Shown: piece after piece, positions 11,862 to 24,258 of the stretch
Layout of the letters: each line of letters starts with the position of its first letter
Position numbering within the stretch: the stretch's first letter is position 1
NCBI GenBank assembly: GCA_032622095.1
Contig: CP136061.1
Location: forward strand, 21,890,991 to 21,954,990
Reading direction: 5' to 3'
Origin: Siphonodentalium dalli
Taxonomy: Eukaryota > Mollusca > Scaphopoda > Gadilida > Siphonodentaliidae
Length of the DNA stretch: 64,000 nt
The notes under the pieces: model-generated
What the model saw: the letters and a program-made list of their open reading frames with translations, nothing else
What the model was told of the DNA's origin: nothing
The model's database searches: none
Position numbers and translations under genes: made by a program

Positions 11862-12486
11862 AAAAGCCAACGATAATCTTATCAGATTTATGTCTGGAAC
11901 GCCAACTCATATTTGATTTCTAGGACGACGGGGCTTTACTAAGATAACGTAATAAATCGTTTCCAAATATGGAATGCATGTCTGGTGTATTACAGTTTAT
12001 GAGAACTGTAGTAAGGATGCGCACAAATAATCTAATAAAAAATCATTGACTGATAAAATCTCTAAGATGAAATCTAGATTGTGATGAGTATAATGAATTA
12101 TGAATATGTCACTGTATTCTGTATGTTAATTTTTTTTATGTTTCGCTATGCATGGGAAATCTCCGATCTCGCAATTTAAAAATAACCAATCATGAAGCAG
12201 TGTTTGTAATTGTTATCGGCTTTTTATAGAGACTGGATTTCGCCTTACAATGAGCTGTTGCGCCACAACCAACGAAATAGCACCCAGTCTGAGCCATAAC
12301 AAATGTAGGTAATCCCATCATTACAGAAATCAAATATGAGTCTGAGTTCCAGAGACGTAAATCATCGGCTTTTAACCCTTTTATACTAAAGCATCATTGA
12401 TGAGTAGTTATCCCATAGGAAATGTTCAGATAATAAGTTGAACATACAACCGTTGTTTGTTGAACTTATTATCTAAACATTTCCCT
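11862..12486. mobile_element. Foldback element and an adjoining hairpin
   Basis: Arms 11862-11922 and 12324-12375 are imperfect inverted copies (AAAGCC, TCTGGAA, CTCATATTTGATTTCT in both). A separate hairpin at 12420-12486 pairs AAATGTTCAGATAATAAG with CTTATTATCTAAACATTT. Confidence 0.65.
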
Positions 12487-12489
12487 CAA

Positions 12490-13720
12490 TAAATAGGGCT
12501 CCTGCATTTTTATTTGGCTGTCATCTGCTTTTATCAGCATAACATCCCTCCAAATCAATAATAGACCATTCCGATGTACACTTTTTAACTGACTGGGAGA
12601 ATCCATTTAGTATAGAAAGAGTAAAATAGACTTGACTGTATTATAAACTCGACTAGTGAACATCGGTGTTCATGCTGTTGGTGGCCAAATTTTCCGAAAT
12701 TGGTCAATAAAAATTTCATTTGGCCAAACTTTTTTTACCCCAAATTGAGATTTGTAACGGGAACGTTGATTTAATTGTGATGGCTGTACAAAGGGGACAA
12801 GGTAAGCTCTAACATTTAACCAGCCATTTAAAATAATATTGGATTTAAAACACTAATGGTCAAAGCGCTTAATCTTTACACTGGTTATGTAATTGTTTGT
12901 TGATTAGGCAGTCTGCAAGATAAAATACGTAAATGCATTGTCCCATAAATGGGTGTACAAGCGATCAGTACTTAACTCAATAGCATGTCAGATACGTAAT
13001 GTGTCATAAAATACCACCCGTCGACTAATAACAACCTGTCTTCATGTCATAAAAGGTTTGCATACAATAGATATTTAACATTTTTTTTATCTTGCCGAAA
13101 ATAGCGATGACAACTAACACAGCTCGTTACATTATTAGTTAGCGACCATGTTGTCAGCGACAGAGTTATTGCACTTGGTTAAGCAGATTTATGTGATTAT
13201 AATTACATAGAATCTTAGTTTCATGTTTGCTAATTTCGTTTTAATTTCAATTGTGAACCGCCCAGAAAATGAGGATTTAATTTGGCCAAAGGTTTTTTAA
13301 TTTGGCCAAAAGATTTTTTGGTCCAGCGCAAACACTGGTGAAGATGAATGTTAGTGTCCATAAAAATCTTGAGATATTATAAATATAATTCTTATGAACA
13401 TGATATTTACACAGGTAGACATGGATTATTTGAACCTCTAAATTACGGCAATTTTTTTTTGAAGGATTAAAATAGGCCAATAAATAAAATGTCGATCTAC
13501 ATGCTTTATATGCTCTGAAAGAAACATACAAAATTCATAGTGAGACAGACGCTTATATTTACCATATCAGGACTGGGCTAACAAGGAACGCTATTTATTG
13601 TTCTATGCTGAAGAAAAGTGGGACCCAATTTTCTATATCGTATGACTTGAATAAGTCTTGCATATAATGTCTGTATAAAAGTATTTAACGCATATTTATC
13701 AACTTATTTTAATCCCCAGA
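12490..13720. other. Intergenic stretch, nothing recognised
   Basis: AT-rich sequence with scattered short repeats such as ATTTGGCCAAA. No exon is supported. Confidence 0.5.
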
Positions 13721-13721
13721 A

Positions 13722-14182
13722 CCAGTTCTGATTGAAACCATACTGAGACCGATACAAGGTACATAGTGTGATGAATTTGGGGGGGGGGGGGGGGTCCCCA
13801 TTACCATCAGAAAGCATTACATCAGTGAAAATGTGCAGCTGTCGAATCGCCACAAAGCTAAAAATAGCAGAATGGATCATCGGTCAGATTGATAATTTTA
13901 CACAGTGTTCACAAAATTTGAGATTATGACAACTAAGCTTACGTGCAGGGTCCATAATTTACCAATAATACATAGCAAGGAGAATAGATTTATGTATTTC
14001 CAAGAATTTCAACAGTTAACACCAATTTGAAGTGGGATAGTATTAAGAGATATTATGCACTGTGTCGTCATACTGCCTGTATAGCATGTAGAAGTTATTT
14101 ATAGCAACGGTAATTTAACACAGAGCCAATTTTATCAGACTGTACCGTGTATTGGTCCCAGTATGGTTTCCATCAGAACAGG
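13722..14182. mobile_element. MITE with about 45-bp inverted ends
   Basis: The left end CCAGTTCTGATTGAAACCAT and the inverse of the right end (CCTGTTCTGATGGAAACCAT) agree for about 45 bp. It contains a G run at about 13779-13794. It has no coding capacity. Confidence 0.75.
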
Positions 14183-14553
14183 GCCGGATAGGGATATAAC
14201 AAAATCAAGAATAATTTCTGACTTAGTAACAGATTGGAACAAGAAGTCTGTTTTCTATGAAAACTGATGGCAAGTTCCTTTTGATTCTACGAAAACAAAT
14301 AAATAAGATTCATACTAACATGTTTATAGAAAAATTTAAGTTACTATATATTAAGAAAACATGCATGACATTGGAACATGTGGAAATTCTCATAAAAATA
14401 AAGAACTGTAGGAGTAATAACTATATACATATTGAGCACCGTCTTGTAGAGAGCATCAGCAACTAACTATTTTGGAAAAGAAAGGGTAAATGCACAGAAT
14501 ATTAGTTAAAGGGACTCTGTGCATTTGCATGGGTACATGTGTATAGTCGTAAG

Positions 14554-14965
14554 CAAGCCTTGAAATAGTGTGTCTGTCATTTGCAGAATGAGGTCCACAG
14601 AGGGTGAATTTACTGATGCTATCTTGCAGTGGGTCAGTATCACCAAATTCACCCTCTGGGGACCTCATTCTGCTTTGACCTCATCTTTTGAGAAGTATCT
14701 ACAGTTTCAAAATAACCGTGTTTTTAGTAATTTCTGTTCAGTTTCTATATCCCCTTTAAATTTGCAGAAGATAAAATACATAATCGAGGTGACTAATGGG
14801 TGAACATCACCAACTTCAATCTGATCCTATGTCTCCCATAGCAGTTGAGGCCTATGCAGAATGAGGTTCCCCGAGGGTGAATTTGGAGACGCTGGGATAG
14901 CGCCAATAAATTCACCCTCTGGGGACCTCATTATGCAAATGACAGACACACTATTTGCAGGCTTG
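14554..14965. mobile_element. Long CAAGCCTTGAAATA-family foldback element
   Basis: 412-bp copy running from CAAGCCTTGAAATAGTG to a diverged inverse end (CTATTTGCAGGCTTG). The internal GAATGAGGTCC-type blocks appear in both orientations around a spacer that also occurs in the copy at 18689-19135. Confidence 0.8.
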
Positions 14966-15495
14966 GCCATGAGTATCTATAAAACAACTATAATCAACAA
15001 GTACATGTAGAAATAGATCAACTTTGTTCTTATTTTCATCATCAAATTTCCTACAATAACAATATTTCGCATGTCAAATCCATTTTATATATGTAAACAT
15101 TACTGTAACAGCTACATCACTGATCAAAGTCCAATAGTCAAATAAAATACCAAAGTTCAATCAAAACCGGTATTCATTTGAACAGGCTAAACATTGAAAA
15201 CTATTCTGAAAAACAGATTTAGATTAAAATATTTCAATAACTGCCGAGATCAGCGATGTTTGCTGACAAATTCCTGTAACAGTATTGTTTATAGAATAAT
15301 GGTTTCCACATGCGAAATATTGTTATTAGAGAATTATTTATAGTGAAAATAAGAACAACCTCATCTATTTTCTCACACTCTTCTTGATGTTGACAGATTT
15401 ATAAACATTTATGATTTCTCACATCTATCGACTGTGAAGGCCTGGAGTCCCTTTATATATTCATATTGGTAAATATATAACCCAAGTTGTGCCGA

Positions 15496-16240
15496 GGGGG
15501 TCATTGTCACAAAGCATCGTTCACATTTGTAGCCAGATTTTCAAAATGATCACAAACGTAGCCAGCTTTTCATAGGCGATCACATTTGCAGTTTGCTTTT
15601 CAAATTCTATCGTTTTATGACATGATATATGACGTCATCGTATGAGCACGCGACTATAATGGCGACGTCATGCTCCAAAACTTGGTTCATTTATTAAGTT
15701 ATATGGATAGAACTCGAGAAATTTCCTTGACATTGGTTGAAAAACCTTAGGTATATAACTGATTAACTAATATTTAATTTATTTCTCAATTTAAGTTGCA
15801 TGTTTTCATTCATCTACTTTAGAATGTGATTAGCCAAGCAATTAGTCTCGTTCATTAGACCCACATGCAAGCCTTGAAATAGGGTGTCTGTCATTTGCAG
15901 AATGAGGTTCCCAGAGGGTGAATTTAGTGATGCTACCCCGCATAGCGGGCTAGCGTCACCAAATTCACCCTCTGGAGAGCTCATTCTGCTTACACCACAG
16001 CAGAATGAGGTTCCCAGAGGGTGAATTTGGTGATGCTAGCCCGCTATGCAGGGTAGCATCACTAAATTCACCCTCTGGGAACCTCATTCTGCAAATGACA
16101 GACACCCTATTTCAAGGCTTGCCCACATGAATATGAAAAGCTGGCTACGAATGTGATCGTCCTTGAACAGCTAGCTACATTTGTGATCAATATCAAAAAC
16201 TGGCTATGAATGTGATTGAAACCTTATGACAATGACCCCC
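15496..16240. mobile_element. MITE with GGGGGTCATTGTCA ends, split by a second MITE
   Basis: Inverted ends GGGGGTCATTGTCA and TGACAATGACCCCC. Both arms carry repeated GATCACATTTGTAGCCAG-like motifs. The element is interrupted by the CAAGCC-family MITE at 15868-16121. Confidence 0.8.
15868..16121. mobile_element. CAAGCC-family MITE with 8-bp target duplication
   Basis: 254-bp foldback element flanked by CCCACATG at 15860-15867 and 16122-16129. The 8-bp duplication points to hAT-type mobilisation. It inserted into the older element at 15496-16240. Confidence 0.9.
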
Positions 16241-16277
16241 ATCGGCCCAAGTTACATCTGATTTACATTTACTCAAG

Positions 16278-16854
16278 TTCACACGGCACAATCGATTTGA
16301 CGATTCTGCGACCAATTTCATGATTCTGCGGATTGACAACCACAGTGCTACAGCAGTTTAACCATTCTGCGACCTTATTTTACGTGATACTTTATAACAA
16401 ACTTAGATAAAGGGGCTTTTTACTGAATTAGGACGACAAAAGTGGGCTTCTTGTTTTTATTGTATAGAATTGACTTTTCAGCTTACGTTTGATGTTAATG
16501 TTCGCACTATTAATGTCATATTGTAGCCCAAGAAATGACTTTTTGGAATCGGTTCACGGTTTGATCTGATGGTCCCGATTTGACCGAGCCGATTGTGACT
16601 CATTTTATGTATAGATCTCATCCCTGTGTGTATTCCGTGAGTCAACCTGGTGGACCTGCAAAGTCCACTCTATACAATGAACACAAGAAGAAGCCCACTT
16701 TTGTCTTTCCAATTCAGTAAAAAGCCCCTTTATCTAAGTTTGTCATAAAATATCATGTATAATAAGAGGGGCAGAATCGTTAAACTGCCATAGCACCGTG
16801 GTTGTCAAGCCACAGAATCGTGAAATTGGTCGCTGAACGATTGTGCCGTGTGAA
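16278..16854. mobile_element. Foldback element with arms of about 190 bp
   Basis: TTCACACGGCACAATCG at the left pairs with CGATTGTGCCGTGTGAA at the right, and the arms stay similar inward to AAGAAGCCCACTTTTGTC-like sequence. The loop is about 16470-16665. No coding sequence was seen. Confidence 0.88.
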
Positions 16855-17017
16855 GTTATGCCCCAGAAATGAAAGTTGTCCTAAGACAGGATAAGATGAT
16901 ACTTTTATAGTCTCTAAAATTTTATGTTGGAATGCCAACAAATTTATTGTCTCATGACCCTTTGCTTTCTGTTAGTAGTAGATGATACTCTCTATTCTCT
17001 GCATTAAAAAAATAAAT

Positions 17018-17335
17018 ATCTTTAATGATATCTTAGACTTAACATGGAACTTATCCGAGTATCCTCATGACTTTATATACAAACATCATCTCATATAGTT
17101 AACATGCAGTTAACATGGAAGTATTAAATATCTTTACTGATATCTAAGACTTAACATGGAACTTATCCGAGTATCATCATGACTTTATACACAAACAGAC
17201 TTAACATAGAAGTTATCCGAGTATCCTCATGACTGTATATACAAACATCATCTCATAGTTAACATGGAAGTATTAAATATCTTTACTGATATCTCAGTAT
17301 CCTCATATGACTATTTACAAACATCATCTCATATC
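17018..17335. repeat. Degenerate tandem repeat
   Basis: Imperfect repeats of TTATCCGAGTATCCTCATGA and ACAAACATCATCTCATA. Spacing is irregular because of internal deletions. Confidence 0.8.
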
Positions 17336-18225
17336 GTTTGACCTTTGTACTGAATGCCATAGTCCAAGTCTGATCATACGTAAACCAGCTAGGATATTGG
17401 TAGAGCGAGATGCTGGTTTGCATCCTGAGACCGCCTCCATATAACTCTTTACAGACAGACCTGGTGGTGGGATTAGTAGTCTGTTTTACCCAACAAATCA
17501 ATACATGATGCTATATATATCAGAAAGAGTAATATCTTTTGGTGATAATTTATTAGGACTAAAATTGATTGTGTTTACATTTAAACAGAAAGCCGAAGTG
17601 TTCCGAGTTTGTTTTGGCCGAGAAGAATTTTGGCTTGGTGACAACAAACAAGATGGCGGTGCCCATGTTTAATCAAATGTTGGCTGTGATTATAATGTTT
17701 TAAACTGTCAGAGCATGTGAATTTCGGAAATTTATTTAAAAATTAGATTTAGATCTTTGCTATTTACTATATTTATTAAATTTCATTTATTGGCAACCAT
17801 ATGATAAACGAAATTACAATGCGAAATTCTTCGTTCTGTGCATGAAAATATTTTCACCGTAAAACTGCCAATGTCAGTTTGTGAGGTCAACTGAGTTTGC
17901 ATACTTTTAAAAATATGTAAAAAATGTGGTAACCGTCTTTTTTCACATTAATATAACACTTTCAATTGACAACTGTTGTGGTGTTCAGAACAAATGTTAT
18001 TTTTTTTTATGGAATAAACCAGTCACAGTTGGTCACTATTGTGATATTTGATTACAGTTATTGGTGGCTTTATGTGAGCTTGTCACTAAAGTATCATAGA
18101 GCCCTATGGAGGTTGTCTCGGATCTAAATCAGCATCTCGCTCGACCATTATCCTAGCTGGCTTACATATTATTAGACTTTGATAATGAATGCCAGAGTAT
18201 CACAGAAACTATCAGTCAATACAAT
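17336..18225. repeat. Diverged inverted repeat, possible foldback transposon
   Basis: 17340-17465 reversed matches 18085-18215 at roughly three-quarters identity (CAGCATCTCGCTC, ATCCTAGCTGG). The 72-codon minus frame over 17283-17501 belongs to the left arm and is not a gene. Confidence 0.6.
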
Positions 18226-18688
18226 TATCCATAATGATCAATAAAATATCTCTTTTGATATAGTGTTGAAACAATTAGGGAATTCAATAGGTTGAGGTCA
18301 CCATTTGATTAGTGACTGACTAGTCAACACCATATGAAATATAGTATGAGAAATCAAACCCTAACTCTCCAAGTACAATCTTAAGACATTGATGCAAATG
18401 TGATTATGACTAGGATTGTTTGATTACTAACTATATTATTTAGACCTTCTAAAGCACATGTCCATGCTATCACATGGATGATGCTAATTCTGTCCATTTT
18501 ATGCATGAAGTCATAACTATAGTGTTATCAATCTTGGCAAAAAGAGCGATTAGTTGACTGGCAATTTTGTAGTCGATATTGGCCAAAATTCCAGTCGACA
18601 TTACTAATGAATTAATCGTTTCAACACTACTTAGATATCTCATTTGAAAATACCTATCTCTCTATATTCTTCAAAACTGACACAACAC

Positions 18689-19135
18689 CAAGCCTTGAAA
18701 TAATGTGTCTGGCATTTGCAGAATGAGGTCCCCAGAGGGTGAATTTGGTGACGCTATCCCACACAGCGAGATAGCATCACCAAATTCACCCTCTGGGGAC
18801 CTCATTCTGCTTAGACCTCATTTTCTGGGTAGTATCTTTTGTCTCAAATTAACATTGTTTTAGTTACATGTCTTGTTCCCATCTGTTCAGTTTATATATC
18901 CCCTAATTTTCAGATGATAAATTGCATTATCGAGGTGACTAATGGGTGAACAGCACCAACTTACAACTGGGGAACTTCAATCTGATCCTAGGTCTCCCAT
19001 AGTAGTTGAGGCTTAAGCAGAATGAGGTCCCCAGTTGGTGAATTTAGTGATACTAGCCTGATATGTGGGATAGCGTCACTAAATTCACCCTCTGGGGACC
19101 CCATTCTGAAAATATCAGACACTATTTCAAGGCTT
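18689..19135. mobile_element. Long CAAGCCTTGAAATA-family foldback element
   Basis: 447-bp copy from CAAGCCTTGAAATAATG to CTATTTCAAGGCTTG. It has the same layout as 14554-14965: two inverted block pairs around a shared spacer. No 8-bp duplication was recognised. Confidence 0.82.
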
Positions 19136-19335
19136 GCATACGAGCAGATTGGAGTAATGTGATAACAATATATACATTTTATTTTGGACATGGTGTTCTA
19201 AAAAAATTGTGTCAGCATTACCATGTCACTGAAGAGAGGATGGATTTATGAGCCGCGTGTAAATAAAACCTTGCCTTGATGGGCGTATTCATATCCAAAT
19301 TCTTGGTTGTTTGCAGACAGCAGATTATAAGGCTA

Positions 19336-19701
19336 AAATGGTCACTGTCATCCCCTTTCTTTCAGTTGGGTACCCAGCATTTTTAAATTTTTAGTTAGGC
19401 ACCCACTGCCACCCAGCTTAATGAAAGCAGTCTGCAGGACCTATGTCCCATGACTACAATTCTTCTTCGCTATTATCTTCAAGCATCGTGATGAATATAT
19501 ATCATATATGAACAATAATTCACAAATTTAACAGGTTCATCTAGAAAACAATTGACGGCAATCGCTAATCAAATGACCTTCTGTGTGAGACTTCATAAAG
19601 CTGGGTACCCAAATGTAAATTTTATAAAAGCTAGGTACCCAACTGAATTTTTTTTAAAGCTGGGTACCCAACTAAATGAAAGGGGGTGACAGTGACCATT
19701 T
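19336..19701. mobile_element. MITE with AATGGTCACTGTCA ends
   Basis: Inverted ends of about 42 bp, from AATGGTCACTGTCATCCCC to the inverse GGGGGTGACAGTGACCATT. The subterminal motif GCTGGGTACCCAACT is repeated several times on the right side. Confidence 0.85.
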
Positions 19702-20015
19702 CAGCGTTACTAAGACTAACACCAAGCATATGTTCTTGAAGGATTGAGAACTGGCCTTGTAACAAGTCATAAAAACAAGCTTGGATTGTCATTGACGAAA
19801 ACTGGATAGTCAGTTCTCGGATATGACGACACGCTGTTCCTTGCCTGTTCTTGGCCTGTTCTGGGCCACTCAAGAAAGCAGATTAGAATACATATAATGA
19901 GACATAAACTTGACTGGTACCCAGTCATGTTTGTTGTATAACTTTAAACAATGGGTAAAAATTTCTAGCAATAAAGGCATGTAAAATGTTTGTTAATTGA
20001 CTGGTTGAATATTTA

Positions 20016-20320
20016 GAGGGGTACTTGTACACTAAATCTGGCCATTTATGAGACCATCACCTTTTATACTCAACAGAATATATGCGACAAATGAATTAAT
20101 TTAGCCATGGATTAGTGCAACATACACTATGAACAAACAACATGGTAATTATAATGAAAATGAATAAATGGCTCGAGTCGTAAACTCATTTTCATTATAA
20201 TTACCATATCGTTCATAGAGCACATAAGTGTTTTTTGCACTCATCCATGGCTCAAATTCATTTGTTGTATAATATATTCTGTTGAGTATAATAGGAGATT
20301 TAGTATACATTACCCCTTTA
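20016..20320. mobile_element. Foldback MITE of the AGGGGTAC family
   Basis: AGGGGTACTTGTACACTAAA pairs with the right end TTTAGTATACATTACCCCTT. The arms are paired almost throughout, through ATGGTAATTATAATGAAAAT. A related copy is at 21161-21410. Confidence 0.85.
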
Positions 20321-20452
20321 ATACAACTTAATTTAAAATTACACTTGGATCAATAGTGTTGATCCAAATCTATGCTCTCTTTATACCTCCATGGTCTCTG
20401 ACAATTTAAGCAAAGTTCCAGTTGAGCTGAATTGGTAAAGTTGACATGGTAA

Positions 20453-20669
20453 CCCTTCCATGACTGGAGCTTCCAGAAATTTTGCGAAAACCCTGTGCCA
20501 ATGCATTGTCTTATATATAAGTCTCCCATAAGTAGCCTCGCATATATAAGAGAATACATTGACCTAACAATATTTAGCTTGACTCCCTATGGTAGACTCA
20601 CATATATAATAGAATGCACTGGCACAGGATCTTTAACGCTGAGTGCAGCTACCATCATGAAATAGTTTA
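20453..20669. mobile_element. MITE of the CCCTTYCATGACTGGAGC family
   Basis: The left end CCCTTCCATGACTGGAGC has a diverged right end GCAGCTACCATCATGAAA. Internal TATATAAGAGAAT hairpins are partly decayed. Confidence 0.7.
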
Positions 20670-21103
20670 GGGTACAAGGATTCCAAATCTCGTCTGATAA
20701 GCAGGTTCAGAAATTGAATATTTTTAAACTCTTATTCTGCCCTAAAATTTATTCAATGAAGTCTGCAAATAATGTCATATAAGATTGCAGATGTTCAATA
20801 GCATTTTACGTTGTCAGGTCTGTTATGGGTTTGTTCTTTCTCCGAATAAATTCTGGCAATATTCTCCGATTTAACTGAATAACATACATATAAAACTTCA
20901 AGTTTTTAATGAGATTTAGAAATCTTTGTACTCTGATCTATGTTTCATATATCCTGGGTATCCTAGTCAATGGTTTGAGATCCTCAGTACTTGCATGAAA
21001 CTACGAGAAATAGACCGATTTAGCCCCAGTTAAAAGATTTGTTTTAAAATGTATGGCATTAAAGTCAACACTCTTTAAAATCTACAATAGAATGATTAAA
21101 AGT

Positions 21104-21452
21104 TTAAAGGAATTCTGTAATACATATATTCTACAACATCTAGAATGATTAAAAGTTTAAAGGGTGACTGCACACTACATCCAGCCTTTTATGGGACCAT
21201 CTCCTTTTATATTCAACAGAATATATGTAATAAATGAATGAATTCGAGCCATGGTTAGTATACTCTTGTGTGCTCCATGAACGATGTTAACAACATGGTA
21301 ATGAAAACAATTTCATTATAATTACCATGTTGTTTGCATTGTTCATATAATCTGTTGAGTATAAAAGATGGTCCCATAAATGGCCAGATTTAGTGTACAG
21401 TACCCCTTTAAAGGAATTCTCTAATACATATATTCTACAAAATATAGAATGG
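21104..21452. mobile_element. AGGGGTAC-family MITE between direct repeats of about 45 bp
   Basis: The foldback element occupies about 21161-21410. The copy before it (about 21104-21150) and the copy after it (about 21407-21452) both read TTTAAAGGAATTCT-TAATAC and continue to TAGAATG. These duplications are much longer than a normal target duplication. Confidence 0.75.
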
Positions 21453-21775
21453 TAGAGACAGCTGGCTGATGCTAAACCAAAAGTTGAACAGTTTGCCTGC
21501 AGACATAAAGCATTCCACACATAAAAATTAGAGACCAACTTGCATCCATATTCCAAGGAGTGCAACAAAATATAAATCCATTTCTCAGGCCCGAATCCTG
21601 TAAATCTCACAATAACAAATGCACTTGATTGGATCAAAGGAAGACAAGGAAAATGGCACCTCAATGATGATCACATGAAGAAAGGCACTGGTCATCACAA
21701 ATTTTATAGCAAAGCTATTAAGAGGCTTGGTAAAAAACAATGAATGGAGAAGCTAGAAGGAGGCTTCGCCCCACA

Positions 21776-22163
21776 AATATAATCAGGGGCGCCGGAAGAG
21801 GGGGGCAGAAGGGGCAGCTGACCCCCCTGCCCTTGACCAAGGGGGCGAGCAGGGGCAGAACATGCCCTTTTTCTGGAGACAGAAAATGCTTTTTGTGTGT
21901 TTAATCTCGTGTTTTTATAACAAAATGTGACTTTTTTGGTCCAAATACCACCAATTTCACAAGGAATATAAATTTTTGTCAATTTTATCACAAAGCGAAC
22001 ATAAAAACCGACAAATACCTTTAAAATAGGGATTTTTGCCACAATGAATTTATGGTTATTTTCCCGAGTTATCGGAGAAAATGCCCTTTTTTGCGGAAAA
22101 GTGCCCTTTTTGTAGGCTCTGCCCCCCCTGCCCTAGGATGCTTCCGGCGCCCCTGAATATAAT
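21776..22163. mobile_element. hAT-type MITE with 8-bp target duplication
   Basis: The 372-bp element (21784-22155) has inverted ends CAGGGGCGCCGGAAG and CTTCCGGCGCCCCTG. It is flanked by AATATAAT at 21776-21783 and 22156-22163. The end sequence and 8-bp duplication are diagnostic of hAT. Internal GCCCTTTTT and CCCCTGCCC motifs are repeated. Confidence 0.93.
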
Positions 22164-22511
22164 GGCAAATTGAGACAAAGGAAGGCGTGGTCTCTCATAT
22201 TCACTTTCTTGTGCATAGTTTGGCTCAGAGACCTTGGAAATTGTGACAATGAATTTTTTTTAGTTTGAGGGGAGGGAAAGGTAAAGCAATAATCAGGTGA
22301 TTAACATACACAAGTCATACTGACAAAATGTGTTGATCATAATCTCGTCAACTTCTCAGAACATGTAAGATTTTATTCTGGCTTTCCTAAAAATATGTCA
22401 AATTGTGCATGGTTTATTCCATAAAAGTATCCACACATTCATAACCTCCAAGAATTCTTGGATTAAATTAAAGTTAGATGCCTCCTTCCTTCATCTAGTT
22501 TTCCCGTATAT

Positions 22512-22725
22512 ACAGCAATGCCCTAAATAATCGACTCTTTAACCACAGCAGAATTATGGGTAACTTTTCAGGATTTAGTCGGAAATATGGCTTGTTGCTA
22601 ATCATCGGAAAGCTCTCAGTGAGAGCTTTACGATGAATGGCAACAAGCCATATTTCCGACTAAATCCTGAAAAGTTACCCATAATTATGCTGTGGTTAAG
22701 AAGTCGATTATTTAGGGCATTACCG
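22512..22725. mobile_element. Near-perfect palindromic element
   Basis: Arms of about 95 bp pair with few mismatches (AGTCGGAAATATGGCTTGTT against its inverse) around a short AGCTCTCAGTGAGAGCT centre. A shortened relative is at 56918-57030. It could form a long double-stranded RNA if transcribed. Confidence 0.88.
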
Positions 22726-22748
22726 TAATAGGCTGAGAAAATTTTAAT

Positions 22749-23246
22749 GATCTTCAGGTCAGGCACATCCTGCATTCCACTATTATAGCGATATTATTAC
22801 CATTGTGTGAATTTTATAAAAGAGGGATAATCCAAAATCATATATCACACAAATTATTCAAAATCAGTGTCGCACTAATTCGGTATCATACATATATTTT
22901 GTTCAGGAGCTTGCAGGAGAATGATTAATCATGACGGCACATAATCAGCAATTCAATTAGCATTCAATTAGTTTAAATGTTATGAAGGAGCAATTGAGTC
23001 TTCATGTTATTGTCATTTAATAAGGCATATATTTGTAATATTATTGAATAACAAAGCTGGCACAAAAGATTGCACAACAAATTTTGTCAGAAGACTGTTC
23101 ATTCGCAGCGATATTGTTAAGAGTGAAATTTGGCTGTGCACTGGTATATGCCATCTTTTATTCCCAATGCAAATAAAGGAAACGTGAATATGTTATGGTC
23201 ATATACCACTATAATAGTGGAATTCAGGATGTGCCTGACCTGATCT
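22749..23246. mobile_element. MITE with 37-bp inverted ends
   Basis: GATCTTCAGGTCAGGCACAT at the left matches the inverse of the right end (GATCAGGTCAGGCACATCCT) and continues through CCACTATTATAG. It directly abuts the TTAA element that starts at 23247. Confidence 0.83.
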
Positions 23247-23634
23247 TAACCCTTTACCCAACAGAACGGCCCTGTGCCAATGCATTCTCTTATATATGCG
23301 AGTCGACCATAGGTCGCCTCGCATATATAAGAGAATGCATTGGCTTAACACATTAAAAATTATAAAATTGTTAAAGAATGTAAGAAAAAATGGTAAAAAA
23401 AGATTTTTTTAGGCCAATGCATTCTCTTATATATGCGAGGCGACCTATGGTCGACTCGCATATATAAGAGAATGCATTGGCACAGGGCATAACTGTAACT
23501 ATCACAATGTGGTCAAGGAGCCGGTTCCAATGATATCCATATTTGTATGGTTCTATTGAGACAGACCGAAGATATTTTAGGCTGTTGAAGCTTTATTTGG
23601 CCGGTTTTGGCCGGTTTGTTGGGTAAAGGGTTAA
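23247..23634. mobile_element. piggyBac-type MITE flanked by TTAA, with twin hairpins
   Basis: TTAA at 23247-23250 and 23631-23634 with CCCTTTACCCAACA ends. Hairpins at 23271-23345 and 23411-23487 have perfect or near-perfect stems. It is a very close copy of 7442-7820, so movement was recent. Confidence 0.88.
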
Positions 23635-23666
23635 TAAGCCTTGTCGTTTTCTACTTTATACATAAC

Positions 23667-24153
23667 AATCACGGTGGGGAATCATGTGGTTTTGAGCTGA
23701 TGAGCATCACCCATTCAAAACGGCCGAGGCGATCTAAAACGCGACCAGACACGAGGAAAAAAGGTAATAAACTACATATTATTTTGACAGCTACGAGCAG
23801 ATGCTATACTATTTTTCAAAAAAGCTGATAACCTCATTTATGTCCAAATTCATATTTGTTTGCTCTAACATTCTGACCAAAGTTGTCAGTTGAAGGATTC
23901 TCCAAGATGTATGGACTGGTGTATTTCACGCACCTCCGACTGACAACTTTGGTCAGAATGTTATAGAAGACCACTAAGTATTTCCGAAACAAATGAGGTA
24001 TCAACTTGTTTCAAAAATAAACTAGCATATGCTCGTAACAGTCAAACTGCTATGTTTTGTGTCAGTTCCTCGTATATTATGTTTTTGTGCGTTTGCAAAT
24101 TTTGAATGCGTGGTACTCACCAACATCGAAACCACGTGATTCCCCACCGTGAA
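23667..24153. mobile_element. Foldback MITE with ATCACGGTGGGGAATCA ends
   Basis: The left ATCACGGTGGGGAATCATGT pairs with the right ACGTGATTCCCCACCGTGA. A second inner pair is CATTCTGACCAAAGTTGTCA against TGACAACTTTGGTCAGAATG around 23870-23965. No coding sequence. Confidence 0.85.
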
Positions 24154-24258
24154 CAATGCATAATCCTGAGGTTAAACCCTCAATTTGACAGATATCCCTA
24201 AATATTTAAAAATCTCACTTGATATCACCTTTGGCACAGAGTATATGAATACATTATA

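Noticed and set aside
17283-17501. Minus frame with SVCKELYGG that resembled an SLC37 C-terminus
   Set aside because: The sequence is one arm of an inverted repeat (partner at 18085-18215), and the true SLC37A3 last exon was found at 24259-24414 with matching phase.
21287-21664. 125-codon minus frame
   Set aside because: It runs through a foldback MITE and its flanking duplication; the reading frame is not credible as a protein.
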